A DNA stretch of 64,000 nucleotides, taken from the NCBI RefSeq assembly GCF_000002425.4, contig NC_037256.1, forward strand, positions 4,005,774 to 4,069,773, in the 5' to 3' direction. Numbering within the stretch: position 1 is the stretch's first letter; each line of letters starts with the position of its first letter. The notes beneath the pieces were generated by a model, which saw only the letters and a list, made by a program, of their open reading frames with translations, did not search any database and was not told where the DNA came from. Both the position numbers and the translations under genes were made by a program. Positions 1 to 10,745 of this stretch are shown one piece after another. The stretch comes from Physcomitrium patens. Its lineage: Eukaryota; Streptophyta; Bryopsida; Funariales; Funariaceae.

Positions 1-2100
1 CATATTAACTTGATAGGCCAATATGTTGATTACATACTAAAGAAAACAAGTCATAGTGTGTCAATGGCCTAGATTTCCATATATGAGAGTAGCTCTACAC
101 ATATAGGGATAAGAAATGGTCATAGTGCTAATCAAGTGTCATCTAATAGCCACATAAGAGAGCCTACAACTTAGGGATTTCCATGTAAGCAGCTCAGCTA
201 TTATTTTAGTGTATGTATATATATATATATATATATATCATATAGACTGTTGGAATGGCAGGTATTTGAGGCATATACTTGATTTTGTATACATTATTGG
301 AACCTCATTCTGAAAGATTTTTGTCTTCATATCATTGCACATTCATTGCCTTGTCAAAAGTTCTATTCACACACTGAGCTTCTAGTGACTGCCACTAGTG
401 CAGGCCTTGGTCTATCAGACATCAACTCTTCATGTGGTTGCTCAAAACACATAAGATTAGTGCCATCCCATTTCTTAGCCCCACAAATGCCTGTGTACAA
501 TTATTTTTATTCATGCACTTTAATGTCATTTTTCTTTAATGTTGTGTTGTCTTGTGTCTGTTGCATTAGTTTGCTGATTTTTTGTTTGACAGTTGCCCAT
601 GTGTGCTATCTAATTTGGACTTTGTTCTAGTAATTGAATTCTAATTTTGTCCAAATGAAGTGAAACCACCCCCAAGCTTGTACTGTTTGTACCACATCTG
701 TTGGACTTGCTCACCTTGTGGTCAATCCATCAAACCTTAGAGTCAGTCTCTTGGAACAGAATGATGTGACATTTGAGGTCATTAATTTGGCAGCATGAAA
801 TGCATGCATCCAATAGCATCCTTCACTTAAAATTGTGAAGTCATATATAGTATTATTGATTTTTCAGTTAACTCTTGGACTACTTTTGATATTTAAATTC
901 ATTGCTTTGTTTGCTGTGTCACTGCATCAGAAATTGGAGTACAACTTGTGGGTTGTAATGAATTAGTTGATACAGGCCTTGATTTAGCAAACTAATTGCA
1001 ACTGGTTTGTACACAAAAACTGCAACCTTTGGATTTTCTATGTTGGTGTACTGAGCAATGGACAACCAGAATTCAGTCATGATCTGCAGAAATTAGTTTT
1101 GTCTACTCTGCCATCCAAGGCACCCATTGAGTTGGTAGTCTATATTACCAAAAACTCTTCACAATCTCCATGTTAATATGAATGAATTATAAGGTGTGAA
1201 ACAAATCAACCCAAGGGGATCTTTACATCTAGAAGCCCACTTTACATGGTAATGGTAAAAAAAGACTACAAAAATTTCTTGTTTAATGAAGAAAAAAGTT
1301 ATTTTTAGAAGTCTTGATATTTGGAGACAATGTAAAGTGAGAAGAAACCAAGATATATATCATATTAGTATTTATTATAAATTTTTACATATATATAATA
1401 TTTTTCATAACAACTACGACAGAAAATAAAATAAAATAAAATAAAAAAATAATTTTGGAGGTTTCTCAGATTCTTGAAAAAGTCTCTCCTTGAGGTGGGC
1501 CGACTACAAATTCCAAAGGACAACAAATTTTATGTGATGTTGGAAAAAAAATACATTCCATATCATCTTATTGTTTCAAAAAAATTAGACTGATTTTTCT
1601 AAACATGAAGTCAATTAAGTAACTTGTTTTAAAAAAATCAACCAATCAAGGGAATTAAAAGTTCTCTTCTTCTTATAAACAAAAAGACCCCTTAAAAAAA
1701 TTAAAAACTTCGATTTTAAAGTTGAGAGCAACATTTTCTTTAATACTCAACCAGTTTATTATTGAAAAAACATCAAACCAACACACACATAAAGACAAAA
1801 GTAAAGCTTGTCATCGACCTTCCAGCACAAGCTCAAGCTCATAAAGCTCCTCTTGTGTGTTGGCTTTCCATTTGTTGGAGGTGTGTAACGAAGCAAGGAG
1901 GAAGAAAACAAAATGAATGTAAAACATGGATGACAGATTTATGGATGAAAAATATTACACACTTGGACAAAGCGTACGTCGGTTGCTTGTGGTCCATGTG
2001 GAGTGGGATCGACAGGTGGCCACGATTGACATCTGACCGTTGGTCGGAATCGAGGTGGTACGTTGGGACTAGAGCTTCAGTGTACGCCGTCCAATAGATG
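1..2100. other. AT-rich intergenic flank
   Basis: I see no convincing gene here. Open frames are short and biased in composition. A (TA)n microsatellite lies at about 213-238. The interval 1260-1760 is strongly A/T-rich with A-runs. Base composition rises in G+C after about 1950, leading into the 5' region of the next gene. Confidence 0.6.
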
Positions 2101-3461
2101 CGAGGGTCTCAGTCCAAGCGACCTTCGGACGGTGAGGGCGTCTTCTTCGTCGAGAGGCCTGCGATATACACTCTTCCCCGGCGGTGCTTCTGCTGATTTC
2201 GCAGCGTTCTACTGATTTCCGTGGAGAATTGTGGCCATTGAGGCGGCGATCACTAGACTTTTTTTCTCTTTTTTACCTTTTTGCATTGTGTGTGAGCCTC
2301 TGGCAGTGGGTATCGACCAATATTCGATGTTTTGAACGGGATGTTCTGTGGCAGTTCTGGCTGGCGGGCATTTAAATCCTTCTGCACGGCCCTGGTAGGG
2401 GAGAATTTCGGAGGGTGAACGATCTTTGAGGCTGGTTCCCACCTTTGTTTTGAATCTTACATAGATTTTCTAAAATCGTTGGGGTATTCTGCACAAATTT
2501 TCGCTGGAGTTCCTAAATGTTGTGCTCATGCCTTTGATGTCCTGTTGTTGCGGCTGACAGCCGAAGCTGTGATTGTGATTTTTGTTGCTCTCGTTACATT
2601 AGCCCGCTCTTTACCAGCGATGTTTATTTGACGAGCTTGTGGTTTGAGAATTGAATTTATTTTCTCCACGTGATCAGCTCCCAGGTTTTAGAAGCTGGTG
2701 AGCCTTGCTTCGATTTGTGGTTGTGTACGCGAGATTTAAGATGAAGAATCAATTTACAATGCGATGTTTCTCTAGATTTATCGACCTTTGTTCTACAAAA
2801 AATTAGCCACAGCTTCAGACTGCTTTGTAAGATTAATGATAAGAATTCCAGAGCTTCTCCCTCTATACTTTCATTGAAAAGAATATCTGAAGCAGGGGTC
2901 TCTTGAACTTTGGGTGGATTTTCTCTTGTTATGGCCCTCCTTACGTCATTAGAGTATTCCGATCGGAATCAGCGCGGAATTATTAGTCCTTAACTACCGA
3001 TGTTGCAGGAAGATCAGTGATGGGGCTTTGCGACATAATTCCACGCTAATTACCACGTTATCTCTACAAATCTGCTCTAGTGTAGGAAAACAGATGAGTA
3101 AATCTGACCTTGGAGACAATGTGTATAGTTCACACGGACAGTTTGCTGACGCCACTCCTAAGACAATGACATACGGGCATAGTAGGGAGCGGTGCAGACG
3201 GCACCCATCCAGTTCAAAGCACTATACCCTGTGGAAATTAATCCTCCTTGGTGGTCTTCTGGTGACGTTGTCATGTGGTACAAGAGCGAATGTCAAAGGT
3301 GTGTTCTCGGTTACCAAAACCATTCTCGCATGGAGATGTATTCAATTTTGATGAGAATGCAATTGTACTTCCTGTACCTGCTGCATCGGTGTTATGTTAA
3401 TGGTTCTTTTTTATAGGTTTTCAGCGAAATTTGGAGACTTTCTTCGGCATGGTTGACCAAG
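2100..3461 (+). promoter_or_regulatory. Probable promoter / 5' UTR region of the SAM-FN3-FYVE-like gene
   Basis: This G+C-richer stretch has no recognised domain and lies directly upstream of the multidomain gene. The frame of the first coding exon stays open upstream of its first ATG, back to a T-rich tract ending in TAG or CAG near 3416-3423. A 5' UTR intron or an extra 5' coding exon is therefore possible. Short open frames at 3028-3351 and 3192-3416 overlap each other and show no domain, so I did not call them. Confidence 0.4.
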
Positions 3462-5479
3462 ATGGAAACAGAGAAATCGAACAAGCCGAAGCAACTAAGG
3501 TGTCGATCCCTTCCTTCTCTGAATACTGTGAATTGGACTGCTTTGGCAAGCGTTCAATTGTCTAGCGTGGGAAATGTAGAGACTCGAAGCATCACAAAAA
3601 ATGTATCTCAAGCATTGCTGCTTCAAGATTCTGAGTTGATTCCGTATTCTTGTGTTAGTTACGAGCTATGGTCAAAGATTAATGGCCTTTATCCATGTGT
3701 GGAACCTTGGGTACAGTTCTTGCGGGAATTGAAGGTGCAAATTACAGACGAAAGTGAAATGGAAACAAAGGAGGATATGAGTGAGTTAATGGCATCGTCC
3801 CAGTTTGACTTCAATTTCAGCTATGGCGGGAATAGTATATCTGCTGAAGAGATGCTGGTGAGAAGTTGTCTGAATTGTGTTTCTTTGGTGTCGTTTACAT
3901 GGGATTGAGCATTCCAGAGAAATGTGGATTTGTTCTTTTGGTTGGAGTTCAACTCTTGTGAAGCGTTGGAATGCAAGAAAGCTTGGTAGAGGGAAGGAAT
4001 GTAAATCCTGAAAACTCAGTAATTAAGGTGGCTTTAAGAGAAAGTCCTCGAGATTTACGACAAGGTCACAGCTCATTGAGGTTTTCAACCTTCTTTTTTA
4101 AGAGGAATTGAGTTTACGAAATCAACTAGAAGGTTGTAAACGCTGCTTCTATGCACGTGGTTAGCGAATGTCCTTTAACTTGGTAGAGGTGTATTTGTGT
4201 TCAGAATCACCTGTCAAACATGATGACTGCAAATCATGTAGTAGATTGGGTTACTCATGGACTAGAACTGCCACAATACGCAGAAGCGTTCCGCCAGAAT
4301 GCTATCAATGGTATGGACTTCCCAGCACTTATAGAGAACGATAGTGAAGCGTTGATCGAGGATCTTGGCATCAAGAGCTCTTTACACCGAAAAAAAGTTA
4401 CTCATGCTTTGGTGAGACAAATTTTCGGTATTGGAACGGCTCCAGGTTCAGTCCGATCCTTGCAGTGCAATCCTGCCAGTTGCGGCGGCATACAGCTGTC
4501 GTGGGAAGCCCCTGGCAACAGTGGTGTACCTCCTTTGCATAAATATCTGATTGAGCGGTGGTCGCAGACTTTCTCAACCTGGACGAATGTGGCTGACACA
4601 AGAGAGGTTAACTTCATGGACATAAATGCATTAAAACTGGACAAGGATTACACATACAGAGTGCAAACTTGGGGTAGCCATGGTCCTTCGGATTGGGTTA
4701 CCGTATACGGATGCAGAGCAGATTTTATTCTCTCACCTTTTGAACTGGACCTTGGTGATATACTTCCTAGTCAGACTGCACGCGGTGCTCGTTCAATAAT
4801 GGACCAAGCGTTTTCGACTTCCGGAGAATTGAAACCTTCTCAGGAAGAGGAAAGTGAAAGATGGACTTGGATAACTTCGGCTATTATACTGGTTTTGGCA
4901 TTGATTTCAAGGCACACATTCTTCTTTGATGTGACTTTGGCTGCATGGGTCCTCCTGAAAAATAATATGTCGCAGTCGTTGAGGCAAGGGTTGGATAGCC
5001 CTTATTATTTTGTGAGGGCTGCAGCACGTTCTATGGCATTAGCTTGTCGAATTTGGAATTACACGCAATACAAAGCTAAGAGACTTGCCAGATTCGAAGT
5101 GGATTCGTCAATTGCTTCAAGGAGAGCTACTGTTTATGAAAAGAGTTTAAGTGAACCGTGCATGAGAACCCCTTTTGAAATTGAAGATTTTAGCGAAGAA
5201 TATTTCGAGACTCATGATTTTCGAAGTTTAAGTGCCAACAATTTTGTGGAAGCAAGTGGTCTAGGACTACAAATGAATGGAGTGGATTCAAGTGGCTCTT
5301 CGCTCAACACCAGTGCAAGAGAAACAGAGTTTGAGTATGAGGCAGATACGGCAGTAGTGTTTCCACCATTGATTCCTCAGGAACAAGAGCTGCATTCTTT
5401 TCCTATCAAGCGGAGTAAAAACAGGTGAGTTGGTACTCCATGATTACCAAACTTACATTATTTTGGCAGTTTGTGTCGG

Positions 5480-5510
<31 letters not shown>

Positions 5511-6062
5511 TTATTTTGTGAACTCCACTGTCAACTGAAGGCTTGATTTGCTTCTATAAGTTGAATGAGAATTTCTGACCACTGGGTGTGCTGAGAATGT
5601 AGGTGCAACCATGAAGGTTGTAAAATACGGTTTGATCGTTGGCATGCATTGCAAGACTGGTGGATGAAGCTCAATAAACATTACTGTCGAGAATGTCAGA
5701 GTGTTTACTGTGTGAAGCACACTCGAATTTCGCCTCATGGACCTCGTGGTCAATGTGGGTTAGATAGTAGTTGCTATTGTTATTCCTGCTTTGCTAGATT
5801 ACCTTTAAAAAGTAAACGCAGGTTAGAGGAGCTGAACAAATTACGTGTGGGTCCTTCTGTATCCAGTGATTCATCATCCTCTCTTAAGTCGTATACTTTT
5901 AGCAGTTCGAAGCAGAGAGGCGTCAGTCCGTCAAGTGGCTCTCTAGCCAGCTCAGCACTTTCCAACTCATTTACCGATACTGTTGAACTCAACGCAGATG
6001 GTAATCGTCTGATCGATCTCAGGGACACAGTTGAGGCCAATTACGTAGACACTAGTGAGTAG
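3462..6062 (+). CDS. SAM + fibronectin III + membrane segment + FYVE-like zinc-finger protein (3 exons)
   Basis: Proposed exons are 3462-3857, 4205-5424 and 5603-6062, with introns of 347 and 178 bp. Donors are GTGAGA and GTGAGT, acceptors TTCAG and TGTAG, and phases agree, giving 691 residues. Residues about 144-205 look like a SAM domain (VVDWVTHGLELPQYAEAF, then a second helix ending near LGIKSSLHRKK). Residues about 211-302 look like an FN3 fold (LSWEAPGNSG, YTYRVQTW). A hydrophobic stretch at about 353-384 could be one or two membrane helices. Exon 3 carries a Cys/His cluster: C540/C545, C567/C570, C575/H578, C590 and C598/C601. Its core NKHYCRECQSVYCVKH resembles the FYVE core RRHHCR..G..xC, but the first pair is spaced C-x4-C instead of C-x2-C. 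The start is the first ATG of an open exon and may not be the true one. SAM and FN3 suggest protein binding, and the FYVE-like finger suggests endosomal lipid or membrane contact; both are inference. I do not recognise a named family. Confidence 0.75.
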
Positions 6063-6827
6063 GGGATTTGATTGAATGCACTTAGGAAAAAGAGCATTTT
6101 TGATTTAGCAAATTTGCGGGCCATGCATACTTTCATGTATTTATCTGTTTGTGGAGCATTTGGATTAGTACTAACAGTAACTCCAAATTCTTCATCAATT
6201 CAATGCATGAAGTCGGTGATGGTTGTAATTCGCCATCAACGGATCATAAAAATCACCATGGTTAGTTTAGTTGCTGTACGTATACATGAATGAAAAAACA
6301 AAAATGGTCAGCAGCCGTCGCAACCCATCACACAGAAAAATTCTTTACATAGATAACATCGCCCCGTTTTGGTTGCTTAGATGCTTAAATCACTGTATAG
6401 GCTTTAAAAACGAGCAGCATGATCCAAAATTCGGAGCTCATCGTCTAATCCACCTTCATATGGTACGAGCTCAAGGGATTCATGCCAAATGTGGTTGCAA
6501 TGAACGAAACCTCGGAAGGAATGTACCTAAACACGGGGTCTGACTGCACAGGTGAGGGACACAACCAACGGCAAGCTGTGAAGAGTCTTAAGCAGTTCCA
6601 TCCCGTGGAAACGTCGCGGAGTCCTGCGACACAGGTCGTTACACAAATAACCGTCTGCTTCTGTTCCGCTTTTCTAACCACCTCACCCAACTCCATTTTC
6701 CTGCCCAAGGTCGAAGGCTCTACGTAATTGCACAGGAGTGGCGAATGGCCCACCTCAAACCGAAGCTTGCAAACAACACCACCTTCACAAGACAGATAGG
6801 GCTAATTTCTTCGGGGCCAACGCAGTC
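6063..6827. other. Intergenic region between the FYVE-like gene and the H2A gene
   Basis: No recognised gene. The last 300 bases before the histone start are G+C-richer and probably hold its promoter and 5' leader. I did not find the plant histone octamer CGCGGATC there. Open frames at 6445-6753 and 6482-6727 overlap on opposite strands and look non-coding. Confidence 0.5.
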
Positions 6828-7615
6828 ATGGCAAGGGGCGTCGTGTCAAGGAAGAAGTCGGTGTCCAAGTCGGTCAGGGCGGGGCTTCAGTTTCCTGTCA
6901 GCAGGTTGGCCCGCTACTTGAAGCAAAGCAAGTATGCTGCACGGGTGGGTTCTGGTGCACCCGTGTACTTGGCAGCAGTCCTGGAGTACCTCGCTGCCGA
7001 GGTATGGCAAGCCCATCTATCAAACCTCGGGAATCTCTCTAGTGGTTGAATGCGACAATTTTCAGCCCCATATTACTCCATCTCCACAAGCCGTTTCTCT
7101 ACGACATTGGTAGCAAGCTGTCTATGACATTTCATGTCATTGGAAGTCTAATTGGAGGATGTTACTGTCTATCAGCTTGAAACATCGGCACAAATGTGAA
7201 CAGCTAGTAAACTTTCTGCAATTGGCATATCTATAAGATCCTATTAGCAGGAAATGTGTGCGAGAGAGAGAGAGAGAGAGAGATAATGAGGGATGGTCAA
7301 GTTTCCATTTTTACTCTGGAGTTGTGTGTGCAGGTGTTGGAGCTTGCAGGAAACGCGTCTCGAGACAACAGAAAGACACGGATCACTCCTCGCCACATCC
7401 AACTGGCAGTGAGGAACGACGAGGAGCTGAGCAAGTTGCTAGCAGGGGTGACAATCGCACACGGAGGGGTCCTTCCCAACATCCACGGCGTCCTGTTGCC
7501 CAAGAAATCACCCGAAGAGGCTCCTTCTCCGCAACCTGACCATGCAGCCAGAACTCGCCACAACGAAGCCAAAAAGCACTTGAAAAAGGGCCACGCCCAT
7601 CGACACTCAACCTAA
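6828..7615 (+). CDS. Divergent histone H2A, two exons
   Basis: Exons are 6828-7001 and 7334-7615, with a 332-bp GT..AG intron at a codon boundary, inside the histone fold between AAE and VLELAGN. The 151-residue product has the full H2A fold: [35 protein letters not shown], then [16 protein letters not shown] and the docking segment [13 protein letters not shown]. Acidic-patch residues E53, E58, E61, D87, E88 and E89 are in place. Differences from ordinary plant H2A include [29 protein letters not shown], a short N-tail starting [10 protein letters not shown], and a basic His-rich C-tail (residues 115-151). There is no SQEF H2A.X motif and no SPKK motif of the H2A.W type. ATG 6828 is the only start giving a normal H2A N-terminus; upstream in-frame codons lack an ATG. 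A variant H2A is likelier than a replication-dependent one, given the intron and polyadenylation-type 3' end. Confidence 0.9.
7262..7283. repeat. (GA)n microsatellite in the H2A intron
   Basis: About eleven GA dinucleotides lie some 50 bases before the 3' splice site of the H2A intron. On the transcript this is a purine-rich tract. Confidence 0.95.
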
Positions 7616-7857
7616 ACAACAACAACAAGAAAAACATTTCTCATCTGGTCCGCACCGATCATAACTCTTTGTAACGAACTCTGCTTTGACTGCAACATCG
7701 AGACGAACGTTTGTGGGTCACGTATGCAGGCCTCCGTCTGTCTAGACCTTAAATTGAAACCTCGGAAATTCCGTTTGTGGAGATCCAGTGTCAAGCCTTC
7801 GACGTTTTAGAGTTTCGTTTTACTGCATTTCTTATTTATTTACTGCTAAAAACTTCC

Positions 7858-7863
7858 AATAAA
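7858..7863 (+). terminator. Polyadenylation-type signal AATAAA of the H2A gene
   Basis: AATAAA lies 243 bases after the H2A stop codon in an AT-rich stretch. It supports a polyadenylated histone mRNA, as is usual in plants. Other AT-rich hexamers nearby could serve instead. Confidence 0.45.
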
Positions 7864-8040
7864 TAAAAAAATCATTTTTGTGTTTATTGGATGGCATTGT
7901 ATATTTGATTATGATGTCTTTCAATTTATTTATTTATATTCATTAATTGGTTGATTGATTGCTTTTTTTATTTTTTTATATATTCATAATCATAATCAAA
8001 TATATAAAAATCATATATCAAAAATTCAAACTTTTAAATA

Positions 8041-8480
8041 TAAGGTATCCAAGCTTTTGTCAACCACCTCCCCTCCCAATTTCCAATCTACAGGATGGAA
8101 TAGTCCAGTGACCTATTGTGGACTTTGGGTCTAATATTAGTTGGTTGGAAATAGATCATGGGTTGGTTAAAAAGATGTTAAGATGTGATAAGAAATAGGT
8201 CAAGGTCTAATTAAGTTTGTAGCATTTTTGATCATAGCAAAGTGTCGCATGATAGAGTGGGTGTATTTTAATATAGGTAGCAACTCTTGATTGATGGGGG
8301 TGGAATAGTAGCACAATTAGCTGCCACACTTCATGGTTTTGTAAAAGTTGGATTCTTAGTTTTGTAAAAGTTAGATTCTTGGGTTTGTAACCCACTTGTG
8401 GTTAGAAACAGGTTGGCTTATATATCAAAAATAGGTTGAAGATTCTCTTCAACCTATTTTTGACATATAAGCCAACCTAA
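8041..8480 (+). repeat. MITE-like repeat, plus copy of an inverted pair
   Basis: The stretch starting AAGGTATCCAAGC is repeated in inverted orientation at about 10390-10745, with shared blocks such as TTGTCAACCACCTCC, GACCTATTGT and GGTTTTG.AAAGTTGGATTCT. The outer ends, AAGGTATCC here and GGCTACCTT in the other copy, match as terminal inverted repeats. No open frame lies inside. It could be a stand-alone MITE, or one terminal repeat of a 2.7 kb non-autonomous DNA transposon spanning 8041-10745. Confidence 0.6.
8410..8478. repeat. Near-perfect 33-bp hairpin
   Basis: Arms 8410-8442 and 8446-8478 are reverse complements with one mismatch and a 3-base loop. They contain AGGTTGGCTTATATATC and its complement. 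It sits at the inner end of the MITE-like repeat, so it may be the element's terminal palindrome rather than an RNA gene. Confidence 0.85.
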
Positions 8481-9496
8481 TTCTAAAATCTAAAGCCTAA
8501 AACATTTATATAAATTTTGTTTTGGGCCAAATTGTGTAAAAATATTTAAAATCCTTTTAATTTCTATTTTCCTATATAGAGATATTATTTTATTTTTACA
8601 CTTACTAGATATATACTAAAATTCTTAAATTATCAAAAATAGGTCGGCTACTTTAATAAGCTAGGATTCTAAAATACAACTTTAAAATTTCAAATCATAA
8701 GTTTTTATTTCCAATTTTTAATTCCACCAACAAATTTGAGTATAAATTCAACTATCTAATTTTTTAGATATTTTAATTATTATTTTAGATTAAAAATGAT
8801 GGTAATAAATTTTTTAAAGATGCTGTGAATTGTAAGATGTTTTTGAGAAATTAGTAATATTATTTTTAAAACCTATATAAGATGATGATATTTGATTTTG
8901 TTGTTGAGTAGTAAAGTTCTCAAAAATAATAACTTAACTAATTAATGTGGATAATTACATTTGATAAGTATAAAAAAATACCTTTATACCACCTTTATTT
9001 AATTAATTAATTAATTAAGAAAATGATTCTAAAAAAATTGATTGAAAAAATTATATGTCCTTATGCAACTAAAAATAAAATAAAATCAACTAATAGAAAA
9101 AGATATTTATAAGATATGAAGATACTAATATATATATATATATATATATAAAACTTCAGCTAAGACTAAAAATTGTTAAATAGACTAAAAAAGATCTGAA
9201 TTCTATTTCTGTAACAGTCACTATAGAAGTATCTTATAAATTATAGACCACAAGACTTCTAAGCTTAGTATTAATATTATATAATGCTTCTATAATGACT
9301 TTTTAATATAAAAATATAAATTCTCAGAGATGATTTTCTTTTTCTTAGCCACATAGTACATTTAATAAATCTTGTATTATCACTTTGCTCTAAAAAGCTT
9401 GTTTTATCTTTTTTCAAAAAGTACTATCTATTCAACCTATTTTAACCTATTTCTTCTTATTTATATATATTAATAGATAATTTATTATTAAATAAA

Positions 9497-9531
<35 letters not shown>

Positions 9532-10045
9532 ATATCTATTCTTACTTTGCTTAGAGATAAGTTCTATAAATAAGTGTAAAATTTTGTTTTCATTAACAAG
9601 CTACTAAAGTTTAAAATTCGTCATATGATATTTGTAACAAATTCTAATTTATGCTTTCCATGAAGGTGGTTGAAAGCTTATTTTATCATTAATAATGCTT
9701 TATAGAAAGACAAAATAGTTATAAGTTATCTTATCATTAGAATGAAACATATTTTATTAACTACCTCTAATAATATTATCAAATATCAAGTCTCTTCTTT
9801 AAAGTTGTGGTATTAAATCTTGTATATCAATGCTGTATCTTAACATTGATTTGGATAAAACTTGTTTTTAACTTTTTAAGATTTTCATCTTACTTTTCAT
9901 GCTTCTTCAAGACTAAATATCAATTGACAAAAACATATTGACATGTAGTTTTTTTAGTTATTAAAACTAAAACATACTCAAAAGATATATAAAACTTCGA
10001 CTAAAATAAATAAAATAAGATTTTTTTTGAATAATCAATGAAAAT

Positions 10046-10082
<37 letters not shown>

Positions 10083-10389
10083 AGTACAAAAAAACTTAAA
10101 TGTTAATATTTAATAAAAAAATTAGCTTTGGATAGATCAATTTTTCATGATTCAATAGCAACTGAGTCCACCACTCCCCCCCCCCAGAAAAAAGAAAAAG
10201 AAAAAGAAAGAATGAATGAATTAAAGAAAAGAAAAGACCAAAATATCTAAAACATTGATATCCCAGTTGTCAACCCAGAAGACTTTAAATTTTGGGAAAT
10301 GTCTGTGAAACACTCTCATGTCACAGGTAATTGAACTTCTGAAGATCAGTTTCTTTGAATACAGTAAATTTGGACTTTATGGACCATAT
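8481..10389. other. AT-rich DNA between the inverted MITE-like repeats
   Basis: No gene recognised. (TA)n microsatellites lie at about 9129-9150, 9501-9528 and 10050-10078. A GGCTACTTTAATA motif near 8650 resembles the terminal motif of the right-hand repeat and may mark a further element end. Confidence 0.5.
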
Positions 10390-10745
10390 GGAACAAAATC
10401 AAGAAATGCCACATATGGACCAACTTGATTCCAACCAATGGTGGGTTTCAGAATTGAGAATCCAACTTTAGCAAAACCAAGAAGTTTGGCACCTAATTAA
10501 ACTATTATTCCACCCCAATCAATCAACAACTAATAGCTATATCATAAAACACCCACTTTATCATACAACATTTTTCTGTGATCAAAAAAGTTGTAAAATT
10601 AACCAACCATCGACCTATTTTTGACCAAAAAATATCAGAACAAATAGACAATAGGTCATTGCACTCATGCCAATACTCCACCCAGTAGGTTGGAAATGGG
10701 AGGAGGTGGTTGACAATGGGTTGGCTACCTTAATAGTCTTGTAAT
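10390..10745 (-). repeat. MITE-like repeat, minus copy of an inverted pair
   Basis: This is the reverse-complement relative of 8041-8480. It ends with GGTTGGCTACCTTAATAG, whose complement matches the start of the left copy after small changes. A short minus-strand frame at 10615-10860 crosses it and is not credible as a gene. Confidence 0.6.

Noticed and set aside
3028-3416. Two overlapping frames upstream of the FYVE-like gene as separate small genes
   Set aside because: They overlap in different frames, lack a domain, and lie in what is probably the 5' UTR or a 5' intron.
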